Notes: generated from the letters alone by a model not told the origin. A DNA stretch of 64,000 bases from an uncultured Ferrovibrio sp. (GCF_937960835.1 NZ_CALGPC010000006.1:434001-498000); one strand, 5' to 3'. Positions 16,868 to 25,708 are shown, counted from the stretch's first letter. A program made the numbers and translations.

Positions 16868-16880
16868 TAGAACGGTTCTA
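16868..16880. promoter_or_regulatory. Irr (ICE)-like operator upstream of dps
   Basis: TAGAAC-G-GTTCTA is a perfect 13-nt palindrome containing AGAA-N3-TTCT, the core of the alphaproteobacterial Irr box TTTAGAA-N3-TTCTAAA. It is located in the dps/ada intergenic region, 53 nt upstream of dps, a gene class known to be Irr-controlled in related bacteria. Confidence 0.55.
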
Positions 16881-17035
16881 CAAAACTGCAACCGGCTTAA
16901 ACGAAAGGCTAGCATGCCGTTACTGCAACATGGTTGCAGTGAGGCAAATCAATTCTCCGGCCATAATAAGACGATGGTATGGCACGCAAAGAAGAATCGG
17001 TGCGGGGAACACGAAATGGCCTGGCGCCACCGCGC

Positions 17036-18178
17036 CTATTCGGCGGCCGGCTCCAGAGTGGCGCCTTCGCCTGAGAGCAGCTTTTGCTTGCGCGGCAGGC
17101 CCCAGCGATAGCCGCCCAGCCCGCCATCGCTGCGCAGTGCGCGGTGACAGGGCACCAGCACGCCGATGATGTTGTTGGCGCAGGCCGAGCCCACGGCGCG
17201 GGCCGCTTTCGGCATGCCCAGGGCCTGGGCGATTTCCAGATAGGTACGGGTCTCGCCCGGCGGGATCGCCTGCAGTGCCGTCCAGACACGGATCTGGAAG
17301 GGCGTGCCGCGCAGATCCAGCCGCAGGCCGCGCGGCAGCGGCCGGCCTTCAAGCATGGCTTCCAGTGCTGTGAAAGCCTGTTCGCCCGCTTTGTCGTCCA
17401 GCTTCAATTGTGCGGCGGGGAATTCGCTGCGCAGCTCATCGAGCAAAGCGGCTTTGCTCTCGCCAAACAGAAGGGCGGCGATACCGCGCGGGCTTTCGGC
17501 GACCAGCGTCAGGCCCAGCGGCGTGCGTCGGATGGCCACTGTCAGGGTCAAACCCTCGCCGCCGCGCCGGTAGTCGGCAGGCGTCATGCCAAGCCAGCGG
17601 TCGGCCTTTTCATAGACGCGGCTGGCGGCCCCGAAGCCGGCGCCGTAGATCGCATCGGCCACGCCGTTGCCGGTGCGCAGACCGCGTTTCAGCGCCGCGA
17701 CACGCTGTGCCTCGGCATAGGCGCGCGGGCTCAGGCCATAGGCAGCGGCAAAGCGGCGCTGCAAATGGGTCGCGCCCATATGCACCACGCGGGCGAGCTG
17801 AGCCAGCGTCGGCACAGGTTCACCGGCGGCAACGCGCTGGTCGATCAGCAGGCGCGCGCGTTCCAGCCGCGCATCGGCTGCGGGTGCCTTGTCGGGCCTG
17901 CAGCGCTTGCAGGGCCGGAAGCCGGCGGCGATTGCCTCATCGGCGGACGAGAAGATGCGAATATTGTCACGTTTTGGAACGCGGCTGACACAGGAGGGCC
18001 GGCAAAAGATCTTTGTGCTGCTGACCGCATAGAGGAACTGGCCGTCGGCCGCGCTGTCATTGGCGCGGATGGCGGCGAATTCGGCATCGGTCGGGCGGCG
18101 GGCGCCGGACAGAGGCTTTGCAATGGCCGGCTTTGCGACGGTCGGCTTGGTGATGGTCTTGGCCAGGGTCTGTGTCAT
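17036..18178 (-). CDS. ada: Bifunctional Ada: DNA-methylphosphotriester and O6-methylguanine methyltransferase/activator
   Basis: A 380-residue protein with the full Ada layout. The N-terminal zinc domain has the four Cys ligands at 59, 63, 90 and 93; Cys59 is the expected methylphosphotriester acceptor. An AraC-type HTH follows (about 105-190, with LSPRAYAEAQRVAALKRGLR). The C-terminal Ogt domain has the acceptor Cys344 in VLVPCHRAL. Methylation of the N-terminal Cys turns Ada into an activator of alkylation-repair genes. The longer Ala/Pro/Lys-rich N-terminus may mean translation begins further in. No alkB or alkA is adjacent. Confidence 0.95.
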   Translation of the reverse strand: MTQTLAKTITKPTVAKPAIAKPLSGARRPTDAEFAAIRANDSAADGQFLYAVSSTKIFCRPSCVSRVPKRDNIRIFSSADEAIAAGFRPCKRCRPDKAPAADARLERARLLIDQRVAAGEPVPTLAQLARVVHMGATHLQRRFAAAYGLSPRAYAEAQRVAALKRGLRTGNGVADAIYGAGFGAASRVYEKADRWLGMTPADYRRGGEGLTLTVAIRRTPLGLTLVAESPRGIAALLFGESKAALLDELRSEFPAAQLKLDDKAGEQAFTALEAMLEGRPLPRGLRLDLRGTPFQIRVWTALQAIPPGETRTYLEIAQALGMPKAARAVGSACANNIIGVLVPCHRALRSDGGLGGYRWGLPRKQKLLSGEGATLEPAAE

Positions 18179-18246
18179 GGTCTGAAAGATAGGACCAGGA
18201 CGGCCACCCCGCTATCCGGCTTTTGCGCAGCGATTGAAGAATTCGG

Positions 18247-20028
18247 TCAAAGACTCCAGGAAACCGGCACCGGAACCGGGAAATCCAGCAACATCTGCGC
18301 ATAGGCCTTGCCCTGCGGATCGTTGCGCAAGGAGGCGATGCCGCCGCCGCAAAGGGCCTGATGCAGCAGGAAATTCAGGCCATGGATGCCCGGCCATTCG
18401 AAGCGTTCGACCGGGCCCTCGATCAGATGGGCGAAGTAGTTTCGGACGGCCTCTTCGGTCAGTGCAGCGCGGATCGCCGGCAGGTACTCGGGCTTGCGCG
18501 CAATCACGCCGATATTGCTGTCATCGCCCTTGTCGCCCGAGCGCGCATAGGCCAGGCGGATCAGCGGCACGGTCTGGCGCGGACCATCGGCAAGCGGCGT
18601 CAAATCGGGCTTGCCGGCCGGCGCGCCAGTCGTGTCGCCTGCGATGAGCGGGATATCGAGCGGCTGCGGCTTGCCGTCGAGATCGAGCGCGAGCTTCAGC
18701 GCCGTCTTGTCGATGAAGCAGGAGAAGAGCCGCACGATGGGCTGCGGCGTCGGGCGGCCGCCGAAGAAGCCGGTGGTGCCCGGCGAAAACGACGTGCCGG
18801 CAGGCGCGATTTCGCGCGCGAAGATGTCCAGCGCGGCCTTCTCGGCATGGCTGACAGAGAGTTTCAACACGACTTCACGGCTGGCGCACGCACCTTCTGT
18901 GGCATGCGGACCATACATCGATTCGGCGCCAAGCACTTCAATTGAAGTGGCGCGGTAATCGCCGAGATTGAGCATGGTGAACAGCCGCCGGGTGCGTTTC
19001 AGGATCGCTTCCGCCGTGCGCTCGGCTTTTCCGCGCGCCTCGATGCCGCCGATGGTCAGATGCGCCACCGCGCGATAGCCGTCGAGATAGGTGGCCGAAA
19101 CCTTGTAACGATCCGAGGGCGGCCGGCCTTTGGCGCCGGCGACGCGCACGCGATGCTCGCCGATCTCTTCGATCTTCACGGCCGTGAAGTCGCAAGTGAC
19201 ATCCGGCAGACGATAGCAGGCAGGATCGCCGATCTCGTAGACGAGCTGCTCGGCGACAGTGCCGAAGCTGACCAGGCCGCCGGTATTCTTTGGCTTGGTG
19301 ACGATGAAGCTGCCGTCTTCGGAAATCTCGGCGATGGGGTAGCCGATATTGTCCCAGTCAGGCACGTCGCGCCAATCGGTGAACAGGCCGCCGCTCGCCT
19401 GCGCGCCACATTCGATGATGTGGCCGGCAAGGCTGCCAGCCGCGAGGCGGTCGAAGTCCCGCATGTCCCAGCCGAATTCATGGATCAGCGGGCCGAGGCA
19501 GAGCGCGCTGTCGACGCAGCGGCCGGTGATCACGATATCGGCTCCGGCCTTCAAGGCGGCGGCAATCGGCGCTGCACCAAGGTAAGCATTGGCCGACATG
19601 AAACGCTCTGGCGCCGTCTCATTGGCATTCATCGGCTGCAATTGCGGCTTCAGCCGGTCGATCTCAGGGATGAGGTCATCACCCAGCACGACGCCGACTT
19701 TCAGATCGAGATTGGCCTGCGCGATCAGCTCGCGGATCGCCACCGCGCAGGAGGCGGGGTTTACACCGCCGGCATTGGCGACGATCTTCACCTTGCGTTG
19801 CGCAATCTCGGGCAGCAGGCGTTTCATCGTCACCGCGACGAAATCGGTGGCATAGCCCTGGGACGGATCTTTCGCCCGCATGCGGGCCATGATCGACATG
19901 GTGATCTCGGCCAGATAGTCGAAGATCAGGTAGTCGACTTCGCCCAAGTGCAGAAGCTGCGGCGCCGCCACCATGGAATCGCCCCAGAAGGCCGATGCGC
20001 CGCCGATCCGTACGGTCTTGCCGCTCAT
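18247..20028 (-). CDS. Acyclic terpene utilisation AtuA-like protein (DUF1446)
   Basis: A 593-residue soluble protein of the AtuA/DUF1446 family. The N-terminus KTVRIGGASAFWGDS, then KIVANAGGVNP, NAYLGAAPIAAALKAGADIVITGR and a C-terminal part with YARSGDKGDDSNIGVIAR, are characteristic. AtuA is needed for growth on citronellol and geraniol in Pseudomonas. Its reaction is unclear and homologues are widespread without terpene pathways. No other atu/liu genes (acyl-CoA carboxylase, dehydrogenase) are present nearby, so the role here is open. The start at 20028 avoids a non-conserved 20-residue extension. Confidence 0.85.
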   Translation of the reverse strand: MSGKTVRIGGASAFWGDSMVAAPQLLHLGEVDYLIFDYLAEITMSIMARMRAKDPSQGYATDFVAVTMKRLLPEIAQRKVKIVANAGGVNPASCAVAIRELIAQANLDLKVGVVLGDDLIPEIDRLKPQLQPMNANETAPERFMSANAYLGAAPIAAALKAGADIVITGRCVDSALCLGPLIHEFGWDMRDFDRLAAGSLAGHIIECGAQASGGLFTDWRDVPDWDNIGYPIAEISEDGSFIVTKPKNTGGLVSFGTVAEQLVYEIGDPACYRLPDVTCDFTAVKIEEIGEHRVRVAGAKGRPPSDRYKVSATYLDGYRAVAHLTIGGIEARGKAERTAEAILKRTRRLFTMLNLGDYRATSIEVLGAESMYGPHATEGACASREVVLKLSVSHAEKAALDIFAREIAPAGTSFSPGTTGFFGGRPTPQPIVRLFSCFIDKTALKLALDLDGKPQPLDIPLIAGDTTGAPAGKPDLTPLADGPRQTVPLIRLAYARSGDKGDDSNIGVIARKPEYLPAIRAALTEEAVRNYFAHLIEGPVERFEWPGIHGLNFLLHQALCGGGIASLRNDPQGKAYAQMLLDFPVPVPVSWSL

Positions 20029-20163
20029 ACTGCCGTTTCCTCCGTCATCGTTTTCAGCCACCATAGCGGCGCGCAGGCGGCCCGTCATGCGTTCCCATCG
20101 CCTGCTGCATGCTGCCGTTGCGTCATTCGTCGCTTAGTTCTTTTCCTGCGTTGCAGTGAAGAC

Positions 20164-20905
20164 ATGTCGGAAACCGGAGCATCCCTGGGATTGCTCCTGC
20201 GCGCGGCGCGGCTTAACTGGCGCGGCTTCGTCGCCTCGCTGCCGCAATACATACTCTGTCATGCAGAGACCGACGATCCCGGCTGGCTTTATGCCGAGTG
20301 CATCTCCGAGCCTTACTGCCTAAGTTGCGGCGCGCCTTACATGGTCCGGTGCCGGCGGGTCTGGTCTGCGGCGCCTGCCTGCGCCAGCCGCTGCGCTTCA
20401 GCCGTGCGTGTTCGGCTTTCACTTACGGCGGCAATGGCTGCCAACCGGTGCTGCACTTCGAGCGTGGCGACCGCACCGATCTGATGCCGGGACTGGCGGC
20501 GATGCTGCGGGTGGCAGGGGCGGAGCTGCTGAAGGATTGCGGCATGATTGTGCCGGTGCCGCTGCATCGCTGGCGGCTGTGGTGGCGGCGGTTCAACCAG
20601 GCCGTCATGCTGGCGCAGGCGCTGGGGCGGCTGACGGGAAAACCGGCAATGCTTAAGTTTCTGGAACGGCGGCGGCCGACGCAAAGCCTGGGGTGTTCGG
20701 TGCGCGTCGAGCGGCGGCGGATTTCTGGCCGGCGCGCTGCGGGTTAGCTGGGCCGGGAGGCGGAGGTTGCCGGCCGGCGCATCCTGCTGGTCGATGACGT
20801 GCTGACCACCGGCGGCACCGCCAATGCCGGCACCCGGATTTATTGCAGGCCGGGGCCTCCGCGGTGGACGTGTTGACCCCGGCGCGGGTTGTTCGGCTCG
20901 ATTAG
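20164..20905 (+). pseudogene. comF: comF family phosphoribosyltransferase, frameshifted
   Basis: A ComF-like protein can be read only by switching frames. Frame 1 from ATG 20164 gives the double zinc-ribbon start (CLSCGAPY). From about 20349 a second frame gives CGACLRQPLRFSRACSAFTYGG, the IVPVPLHR and FNQA motifs, and ends in an amber codon at 20745. The same frame resumes with the PRPP-binding motif ILLVDDVLTTGGT. A third frame gives the end QAGASAVDVLTPARVVRLD to a stop at 20903-20905. At least two, probably four, indels are needed. All ComF motifs remain, so the decay is recent or the assembly is wrong here. ComF in other bacteria supports DNA uptake. Confidence 0.8.
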
Positions 20906-20953
20906 CGCCCAATATAATGGGGCGAGGGGCCTCCCAACCCATAAAGGCGATTT

Positions 20954-21211
20954 ATGACCGACATCGTGATTTATACGACTTTCATGTGTCCGTATTGCGC
21001 GCGTGCCAAGGCGCTGCTGGAAAAGAAGGGCCAGACCTATACCGAGATCGATGTCTCCTACGACGCGGCCAAGCGCGAAGAGATGACCCAGAAGGCCGGT
21101 GGCCGCCGGACAGTGCCGCAGATATGGATTAACGGCCAGCATGTGGGCGGCTGCGACGATCTTTATGCGCTGGATCGAGAGGGCAAGCTCGATCAGATGC
21201 TGGCGGCTTGA
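20954..21211 (+). CDS. grxC: Glutaredoxin 3
   Basis: An 85-residue class I glutaredoxin with the CPYC active site (Cys12/Cys15), the cis-Pro loop RRTVPQIWING and the GSH-binding GGCDDL. It reduces disulfides using glutathione. It lies directly after the broken comF gene and its stop codon is 5 nt before the ATG of the nitrilase-family gene, a pairing common in alphaproteobacteria. Confidence 0.96.
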   Translation: MTDIVIYTTFMCPYCARAKALLEKKGQTYTEIDVSYDAAKREEMTQKAGGRRTVPQIWINGQHVGGCDDLYALDREGKLDQMLAA

Positions 21212-21216
21212 GCACG

Positions 21217-22056
21217 ATGGCGCGGCGGGTCAAGATCGGACTGGTTCAGCCGAATGTCTGGGACGACATGGCGGCCAATATCGGCCATGTTTCAGCGCTC
21301 GTGCGCAAGGCGAAAGCCGACGGCGCGGAATTCATCGCCACGCCGGAGAATTCCGGCTTCATGGGCGCGAATGCGGCAGCCAGCGTCGCCGCCGGCCAGC
21401 CGGAAGAGCGCCATCCCGCGCTGCAGGCCTATCGCGATGTCGCCAAGGAACTGAGCTGTTGGCTGCTGGTCGGGTCGCTGGGCATCAAGCCGGAAGGCGC
21501 CAACCGCAACTTCAACCGCTCATATCTCGTGGCGCCCGATGGCGGCATCGCTGCGCGCTACGACAAGATCCATCTTTTCGATGTTGATCTGCCGAGCGGC
21601 GAAACCTATCGCGAGTCCAATTCCATCGCGCCGGGCAGCGAAGGTGTGGTCACAGACATGCCGTTTGCCAGGCTGGGCATGTCGATCTGTTACGACCTGC
21701 GTTTCCCGGGCCTCTATCGCGGCCTGGCGCAGGCGGGCGCTGAGATCATCTCGATCCCGGCGGCATTCACGCGCACGACGGGGCAGGCGCATTGGCATGT
21801 GCTGCTGCGCGCGCGGGCCATCGAGACCGGCGCCTTCGTCATCGCGCCGGCGATGTGGGGCGATCATCCGGGCAACCGACAGACCTACGGCCATTCGCTG
21901 GTGGTCGATCCCTGGGGCAAGGTGCTGGCCGATGCCGGCGAGGGCGTCGGCGTCGTCACCGCCGAAATCGATCTGGATGAAGTGGCCAAGGCGCGGGCGC
22001 AGATTCCGGCCTGGCGGCACGATCCGAATTATACCTTGCCGGCCCGCGCCGGATAG
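21217..22056 (+). CDS. Carbon-nitrogen hydrolase (nitrilase superfamily, NIT/omega-amidase-like)
   Basis: A 279-residue protein with the Glu-Lys-Cys triad: Glu44 in ATPENSGF, Lys117 in YDKIHLFD and Cys158 in SICYDLRFPG. The closest subgroup by motif is the Nit1/Nit2 type, which removes deaminated glutathione or hydrolyses alpha-keto amides. Adjacency to glutaredoxin fits glutathione metabolite repair, by inference. ATG 21217 is chosen; an in-frame TTG at 21208 would overlap grxC by 4 nt. The 3' end overlaps the convergent inositol-monophosphatase-like gene by 28 nt. Confidence 0.9.
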   Translation: MARRVKIGLVQPNVWDDMAANIGHVSALVRKAKADGAEFIATPENSGFMGANAAASVAAGQPEERHPALQAYRDVAKELSCWLLVGSLGIKPEGANRNFNRSYLVAPDGGIAARYDKIHLFDVDLPSGETYRESNSIAPGSEGVVTDMPFARLGMSICYDLRFPGLYRGLAQAGAEIISIPAAFTRTTGQAHWHVLLRARAIETGAFVIAPAMWGDHPGNRQTYGHSLVVDPWGKVLADAGEGVGVVTAEIDLDEVAKARAQIPAWRHDPNYTLPARAG

Positions 22057-22877
22057 GCGACCGCGCTGGCGGGCGTGAACATCGGCAGCGTGACGCCGGT
22101 GGCGGCCGAGAAGGGCGCCCATAGCGCGGGCGTGAGCCCCAGCACCGGCTCGGCCCGCATGAAGCCGTCCAGCCCTTCGTAATCGTTGGTCACACCGCCA
22201 GCCTCGCGGATCAGCAGCAATCCGGCCAAGGCATCCCACGGCTTCATGCGCGCTTCGTAAAAGCCGTCCAGCGATCCATCGGCAACCAGCGCCAGCAGCA
22301 GCAATCCGCTGCCTAGGCGGCGATACTGGCAATGCGCATCAAGCAGATGCTCGATCAATGCCGCATGCGGCGCGCCGGCTTCGCCATGGCCCAGCCCCAG
22401 GCCGATGCAGGCGCGGTTCAACTGTGCCGTGCCGCTGACTGAAATCGGCTTGCCGTTGCAGAAAGCGCCATAGCCGCGCCGGGCGGTGTAGAGCCGGTCA
22501 CCCGTCACGTCATAGATCAGGCCAAGCTCCAGCGTACCGCCAACCACCAGTGCAATGGCGGTGCACCAGTAAGGCAGGCCGCGCACGAAATTCGCCGTGC
22601 CGTCGATCGGATCGATCACCCAGAGCGCGTCTGTTTCGCCGCCGCGCCGGCCGCGTTCCTCGCCGAGGATGCCGTCATGCGGAAATGACGCCAGCAGCCG
22701 CGAGGTGATCAGATCCTCCGTTTCCGCATCGGCCTGGCTGACGAAATCCTGCACACCTTTCAGCTTGACGACAAGATCGCCGCGATTGTCGAAAAAGCCG
22801 CGCGCCAGTTTGCCCGCTTCGCGGATCACCTGTTCTGCATGGCGCAGACGTTGCTCGATATCGACGGTCATGGACAT
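22029..22877 (-). CDS. Inositol monophosphatase family protein
   Basis: A 282-residue Mg-dependent sugar-phosphate phosphatase family member. Metal-binding motifs are GEE (72-74), DPIDGT (89-94) and PWDALAG in the C-terminal half. Substrates in this family include myo-inositol phosphate, histidinol phosphate and 3'-phosphoadenosine 5'-phosphate; this protein cannot be assigned further, although SuhB-like or HisN-like are the likely options. It overlaps the nitrilase gene tail-to-tail. Confidence 0.9.
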   Translation of the reverse strand: MSMTVDIEQRLRHAEQVIREAGKLARGFFDNRGDLVVKLKGVQDFVSQADAETEDLITSRLLASFPHDGILGEERGRRGGETDALWVIDPIDGTANFVRGLPYWCTAIALVVGGTLELGLIYDVTGDRLYTARRGYGAFCNGKPISVSGTAQLNRACIGLGLGHGEAGAPHAALIEHLLDAHCQYRRLGSGLLLLALVADGSLDGFYEARMKPWDALAGLLLIREAGGVTNDYEGLDGFMRAEPVLGLTPALWAPFSAATGVTLPMFTPASAVAYPARAGKV

Positions 22878-22979
22878 ACTCGTGAACGGATGAGAACGGA
22901 GATGAAGCAGGAAAGAAATTAGCGCTGCCCGCGTACTCCGCCCAGAAAAAACGAAGCAGGTCGGGAGAGGCCTAAAGCA

Positions 22980-23516
22980 TCAGCCGGCGGCGGGCCGCCA
23001 TTGCTCGCGCGGCAGGGTGAACCAGCAGACGATGCGCTCCCATAGCGGGCCTTCGCCGGTGTAATCGAAGCCGAGCTTGCCAAGCACGCGCTGCGACGCT
23101 TTGTTCTCAGGCGCAGTCAGCGCGATCAATGCGTTCAATCCGGCGGAGCCGAAGGCGAAATCGAGCGCTGCCCGTCCGGCCTCGGTGGCGAGGCCCCGGC
23201 CCCAGACTGTCTTGGTCAACAAATACAGCAATTCGGTCTGTTCCGCTTCCGGAATCCAGCGCAGGCCGCATTGCCCCAGCAGGCGGCCGGTGGCCCGGTC
23301 AGTCACTGCCCAGACGCCGTAGCCGCGGCGATCCCAGTGGTCGTTGAAATTGTGAATGTTACTTTTGGCCCGCTCGGCGGCGGCTTTGCGCTCCAGGCCG
23401 CGGCCGGGCAGCATATGGCGCATGACGGTATCGTCGGCATAGAGCCGGGCTAGGTTTTCCCAATCCCCTCCGGCGAAGCGGCGCAGCACCAGACGTTCGG
23501 TCTCTATCTCGCTCAT
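22980..23516 (-). CDS. GNAT family N-acetyltransferase (RimJ/RimL-like)
   Basis: A 178-residue acetyltransferase of the RimJ/RimL type. It starts with ETERLVLRRF and has GQCGLRW, ELLYLLTKTVWGRGLATEAG (the acetyl-CoA pyrophosphate loop, R/Q-x2-G-x-A variant) and NKASQRVLGKLGF. The substrate amine is unknown. Its ATG overlaps the stop codon of the upstream methyltransferase gene (ATGA at 23513-23516), so the two are co-translated. Confidence 0.9.
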   Translation of the reverse strand: MSEIETERLVLRRFAGGDWENLARLYADDTVMRHMLPGRGLERKAAAERAKSNIHNFNDHWDRRGYGVWAVTDRATGRLLGQCGLRWIPEAEQTELLYLLTKTVWGRGLATEAGRAALDFAFGSAGLNALIALTAPENKASQRVLGKLGFDYTGEGPLWERIVCWFTLPREQWRPAAG

Positions 23517-24043
23517 CGTTTGATCGCGCAAATACGTTGCCGCATGGCGGGGCTGGGGGTGTTGTCCTCGCCCTGCTCGAAGGCGCGGATGTCGAAGGCG
23601 TCCTTGCAGCGTTCGAAGAGTTCGTCCGGCGCCAGCAGGAAATCCGGATTGCCGGGCTTTCCGAAGCGCTCGTTGCCGCGCATGAAGGTTTCGTAGAGCA
23701 GCAATCCGCCGGGCGCGACCGCGCCGATCAGGGCAGGAAGCAGCGGCCGCCACAGATAGTTGGTAACCACCACGGCGGCGAAACGCCGGCCGGGCAGGGG
23801 CCAGGGGCTGCCATCTTCCAGGTCAGCCTGGACGAGGGTGGCATCGGGTTGGCTGGCTAAATCGGCAAGGCCGGAAAGGTCGCGGTCCAGGAAGGTGACC
23901 GGGTGCTGGCGGGCCAGGAACAGCCGGCCGTGGCGCCCCCCACCGCAGGCAAGGTCCAGGACGGGCCCGCCCGCCGGCACCAGCGGAGCGAACCGCGAAA
24001 CCCATGGCGAGGGCGCGGGGCTAGAGCCGGGATGGTGTTCCAT
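23513..24043 (-). CDS. Class I SAM-dependent methyltransferase
   Basis: A 176-residue protein with SAM-binding motif I VLDLACGGGRHG (about residues 28-39), an acidic ribose-binding position (FLDRDLSGL) and motif IV-like VVVTNYLWRPLLP. GGLLLYETFMRGNERFG resembles a tellurite-resistance/UbiE-like small methyltransferase subgroup. The substrate is unknown. It is followed by a GNAT gene with a 4-nt overlap and is divergent from DUF1178 across a promoter region with an 18-bp tandem repeat. Confidence 0.85.
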   Translation of the reverse strand: MEHHPGSSPAPSPWVSRFAPLVPAGGPVLDLACGGGRHGRLFLARQHPVTFLDRDLSGLADLASQPDATLVQADLEDGSPWPLPGRRFAAVVVTNYLWRPLLPALIGAVAPGGLLLYETFMRGNERFGKPGNPDFLLAPDELFERCKDAFDIRAFEQGEDNTPSPAMRQRICAIKR

Positions 24044-24095
24044 ACCGGTTCCCCGCCACTGTCTGCCCCTTGTTGCACCTGCCTAACAGCACCAT

Positions 24096-24131
24096 GTATA
24101 AGAGAAATTCTTAGTATAAGAGAAATTCTTA
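24096..24131. repeat. Tandem duplication of an 18-bp element with palindromic core
   Basis: GTATAAGAGAAATTCTTA occurs twice in a row (24096-24113 and 24114-24131) without mismatch. Each copy contains AGAA-A-TTCT. It lies in the divergent promoter region between the methyltransferase and DUF1178 genes, much more AT-rich than its surroundings. Confidence 0.85.
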
Positions 24132-24170
24132 CTCTACTGGGGTTTGAGCAAAACCGAATCGTCGCCGCGC

Positions 24171-24590
24171 ATGATCAAGTACGAATTGAAATGCCGCAAG
24201 GACCATGTCTTCGAAGCGTGGTTTTATGACAGCGCCACCTACGACAAGCAGGCGGCAGGCGGAAAGGTGGTTTGCCCGGTTTGCGGTTCCCGCAAGGTGA
24301 CCAAGGCGCCGATGGCGCCCCGCATCGGACGCTCCAAGGCCGATCAGGCCGCCGAGGAGGTCAAGCGCGCGGCTGCGGCCCGCAGGCTGCTGGCCGAGCT
24401 GCGCGACCATGTCGAAAAGAACGCCGATTACGTCGGCGACCGGTTTGCCGAGGAAGCGCGGCGCATCCATTACGGCGAAACCGATCCGCGCAGCATCTAT
24501 GGCGAAGCCAGCCCCGACGAGGCCAGGGAACTGGTCGAAGAGGGCGTCGATGTCGCCATTATCCCCTGGCTGCCGCGCGGGGATGCGTAA
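24171..24590 (+). CDS. DUF1178 family protein
   Basis: A 139-residue protein. It has an N-terminal MIKYELKCRKDHVFEAWF and CPVCGS pattern (a two-Cys/two-Cys zinc-ribbon-like start), a helical middle (AAEEVKRAAAARRLLAELRDHVEKN) and the conserved end YVGDRFAEEARRIHYGE with IYGEAS. These are the hallmarks of DUF1178, common in alpha- and betaproteobacteria and without known function. ATG 24171 is used instead of the upstream TTG 24144 because MIKY is the conserved start. Confidence 0.9.
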   Translation: MIKYELKCRKDHVFEAWFYDSATYDKQAAGGKVVCPVCGSRKVTKAPMAPRIGRSKADQAAEEVKRAAAARRLLAELRDHVEKNADYVGDRFAEEARRIHYGETDPRSIYGEASPDEARELVEEGVDVAIIPWLPRGDA

Positions 24591-24611
24591 AGCTTCTCAG
24601 TCTTCATCATA

Positions 24612-24674
24612 AAAACCTCACCCTTCCATAGCTGACGTGATGGACCCCTTCGGCTTGCGGGAGGGTGAGGGTTT
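24612..24674. repeat. Interspersed palindromic repeat, family A copy 1
   Basis: AAACCTCACCCT (24613-24624) pairs with the GAGGGTGAGGGTTT segment at 24661-24674 around a 36-nt centre. The same CCTCACC/GGTGAGG arms recur at 45977-46135 and 56707-56784. It fills the space between the convergent DUF1178 and AraC genes. Confidence 0.6.
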
Positions 24675-25562
24675 CTACGCCGCCTGAATCTTGCCCTTCG
24701 CCGCCTTCGCATCGCGCACCGGCGGCAAGCCGAAGAGGCGGCTATATTCGCGCGTGAACTGCGACACGCTTTCATAGCCCACGGCATAAGCGGCGTTGCT
24801 GGCGCTCATGTCTTCGGTCAGCATCAGTCGCCGCGCCTCGATCAGCCGCAGGTGCTTCTGGAACTGCAGCGGCGACAGCGACGTCACCGCGCGGAAATGC
24901 TGATGGAAGGAGGACGGGCTCATACCCGCCGCATCGGCGAGTTCCTCGACCGGGATCCTGCGAGCGTAATCGTGGCGCAGAATCGCAACCGCGCGCGCGA
25001 TGCGCTGCACAGGGCTGTCGGGCCAGCCAAGCCGCCTGATGGCAGAACCATGGCGTCCAGCCATCAGCCAGTAATGCATCTCGCGCAAAAGCTGGTTTTT
25101 GAGCACGGGCAGCGATGCCGGGCGATCCAGCAATCGCAGAAGGCGCAGCGCGGCATCAGCCACTTCGGCATCGGTCGGATCGATGCGTACCGGCGCATCG
25201 TCGCTGACCAGCATGGCCCTTACCTCCGCCGCCAGTTCCGCGATGATCGCAAGATCGAGTTCCAGGACGAACGACAGATACGGCGCAGCGGTGCTGGCGC
25301 GCGTGATCTGACTCATGATCGGCACATCCGCGGTGATCAGCAATGAATCTCCCGCGCTGAAAGAATACTCCTGCAAACCCATCGTCACACGCTTGCTGCC
25401 CTGCAGGAGCAGGCAAGCCATCGGCCGTGATACCGTGTGCACGATATCGCTGGGGGCGGTGGCGTACACCAGCATCAGACCGGGGATCGGCATCCGCACC
25501 AGGCCATGCGCATCGGCATGAGCTTCGGCGTAACGGCGTGCGGCGTTCAGGAGCGTGGTCAT
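24675..25562 (-). CDS. AraC family regulator with AraC_N effector domain
   Basis: A 295-residue regulator. The N-terminal cupin-like domain (about 20-175) has MACLLLQGSKRVTMG and YSFSAGDSLLITADVP, typical of the AraC_N group. The C-terminal double HTH (about 190-290) has IPVEELADAAGMSPSSFHQHFRAVT and ASNAAYAVGYESVSQFTREYSRLFG. It is divergent from a short-chain dehydrogenase, a common regulator-target pair, so it probably controls that gene. The inducer is unknown. Confidence 0.92.
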   Translation of the reverse strand: MTTLLNAARRYAEAHADAHGLVRMPIPGLMLVYATAPSDIVHTVSRPMACLLLQGSKRVTMGLQEYSFSAGDSLLITADVPIMSQITRASTAAPYLSFVLELDLAIIAELAAEVRAMLVSDDAPVRIDPTDAEVADAALRLLRLLDRPASLPVLKNQLLREMHYWLMAGRHGSAIRRLGWPDSPVQRIARAVAILRHDYARRIPVEELADAAGMSPSSFHQHFRAVTSLSPLQFQKHLRLIEARRLMLTEDMSASNAAYAVGYESVSQFTREYSRLFGLPPVRDAKAAKGKIQAA

Positions 25563-25708
25563 GACGTAAGCCTATAGGGGCGTGACAGGGCATGCACACG
25601 GTTTCGGAGGATCAGGCAAAAAACCTCCAGCTTCGGGCAACAAAGCCCCGGTTTTGAGGCCGATATTGCGGTCGTCAGAAACGTTATCAGCCACCCAGGA
25701 GACCGACC

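Noticed and set aside
19060..20484. 474-codon plus-strand frame
   Set aside because: Most of it is antisense to the AtuA-like gene; only the final part from ATG 20164 is real, as the comF N-terminus.
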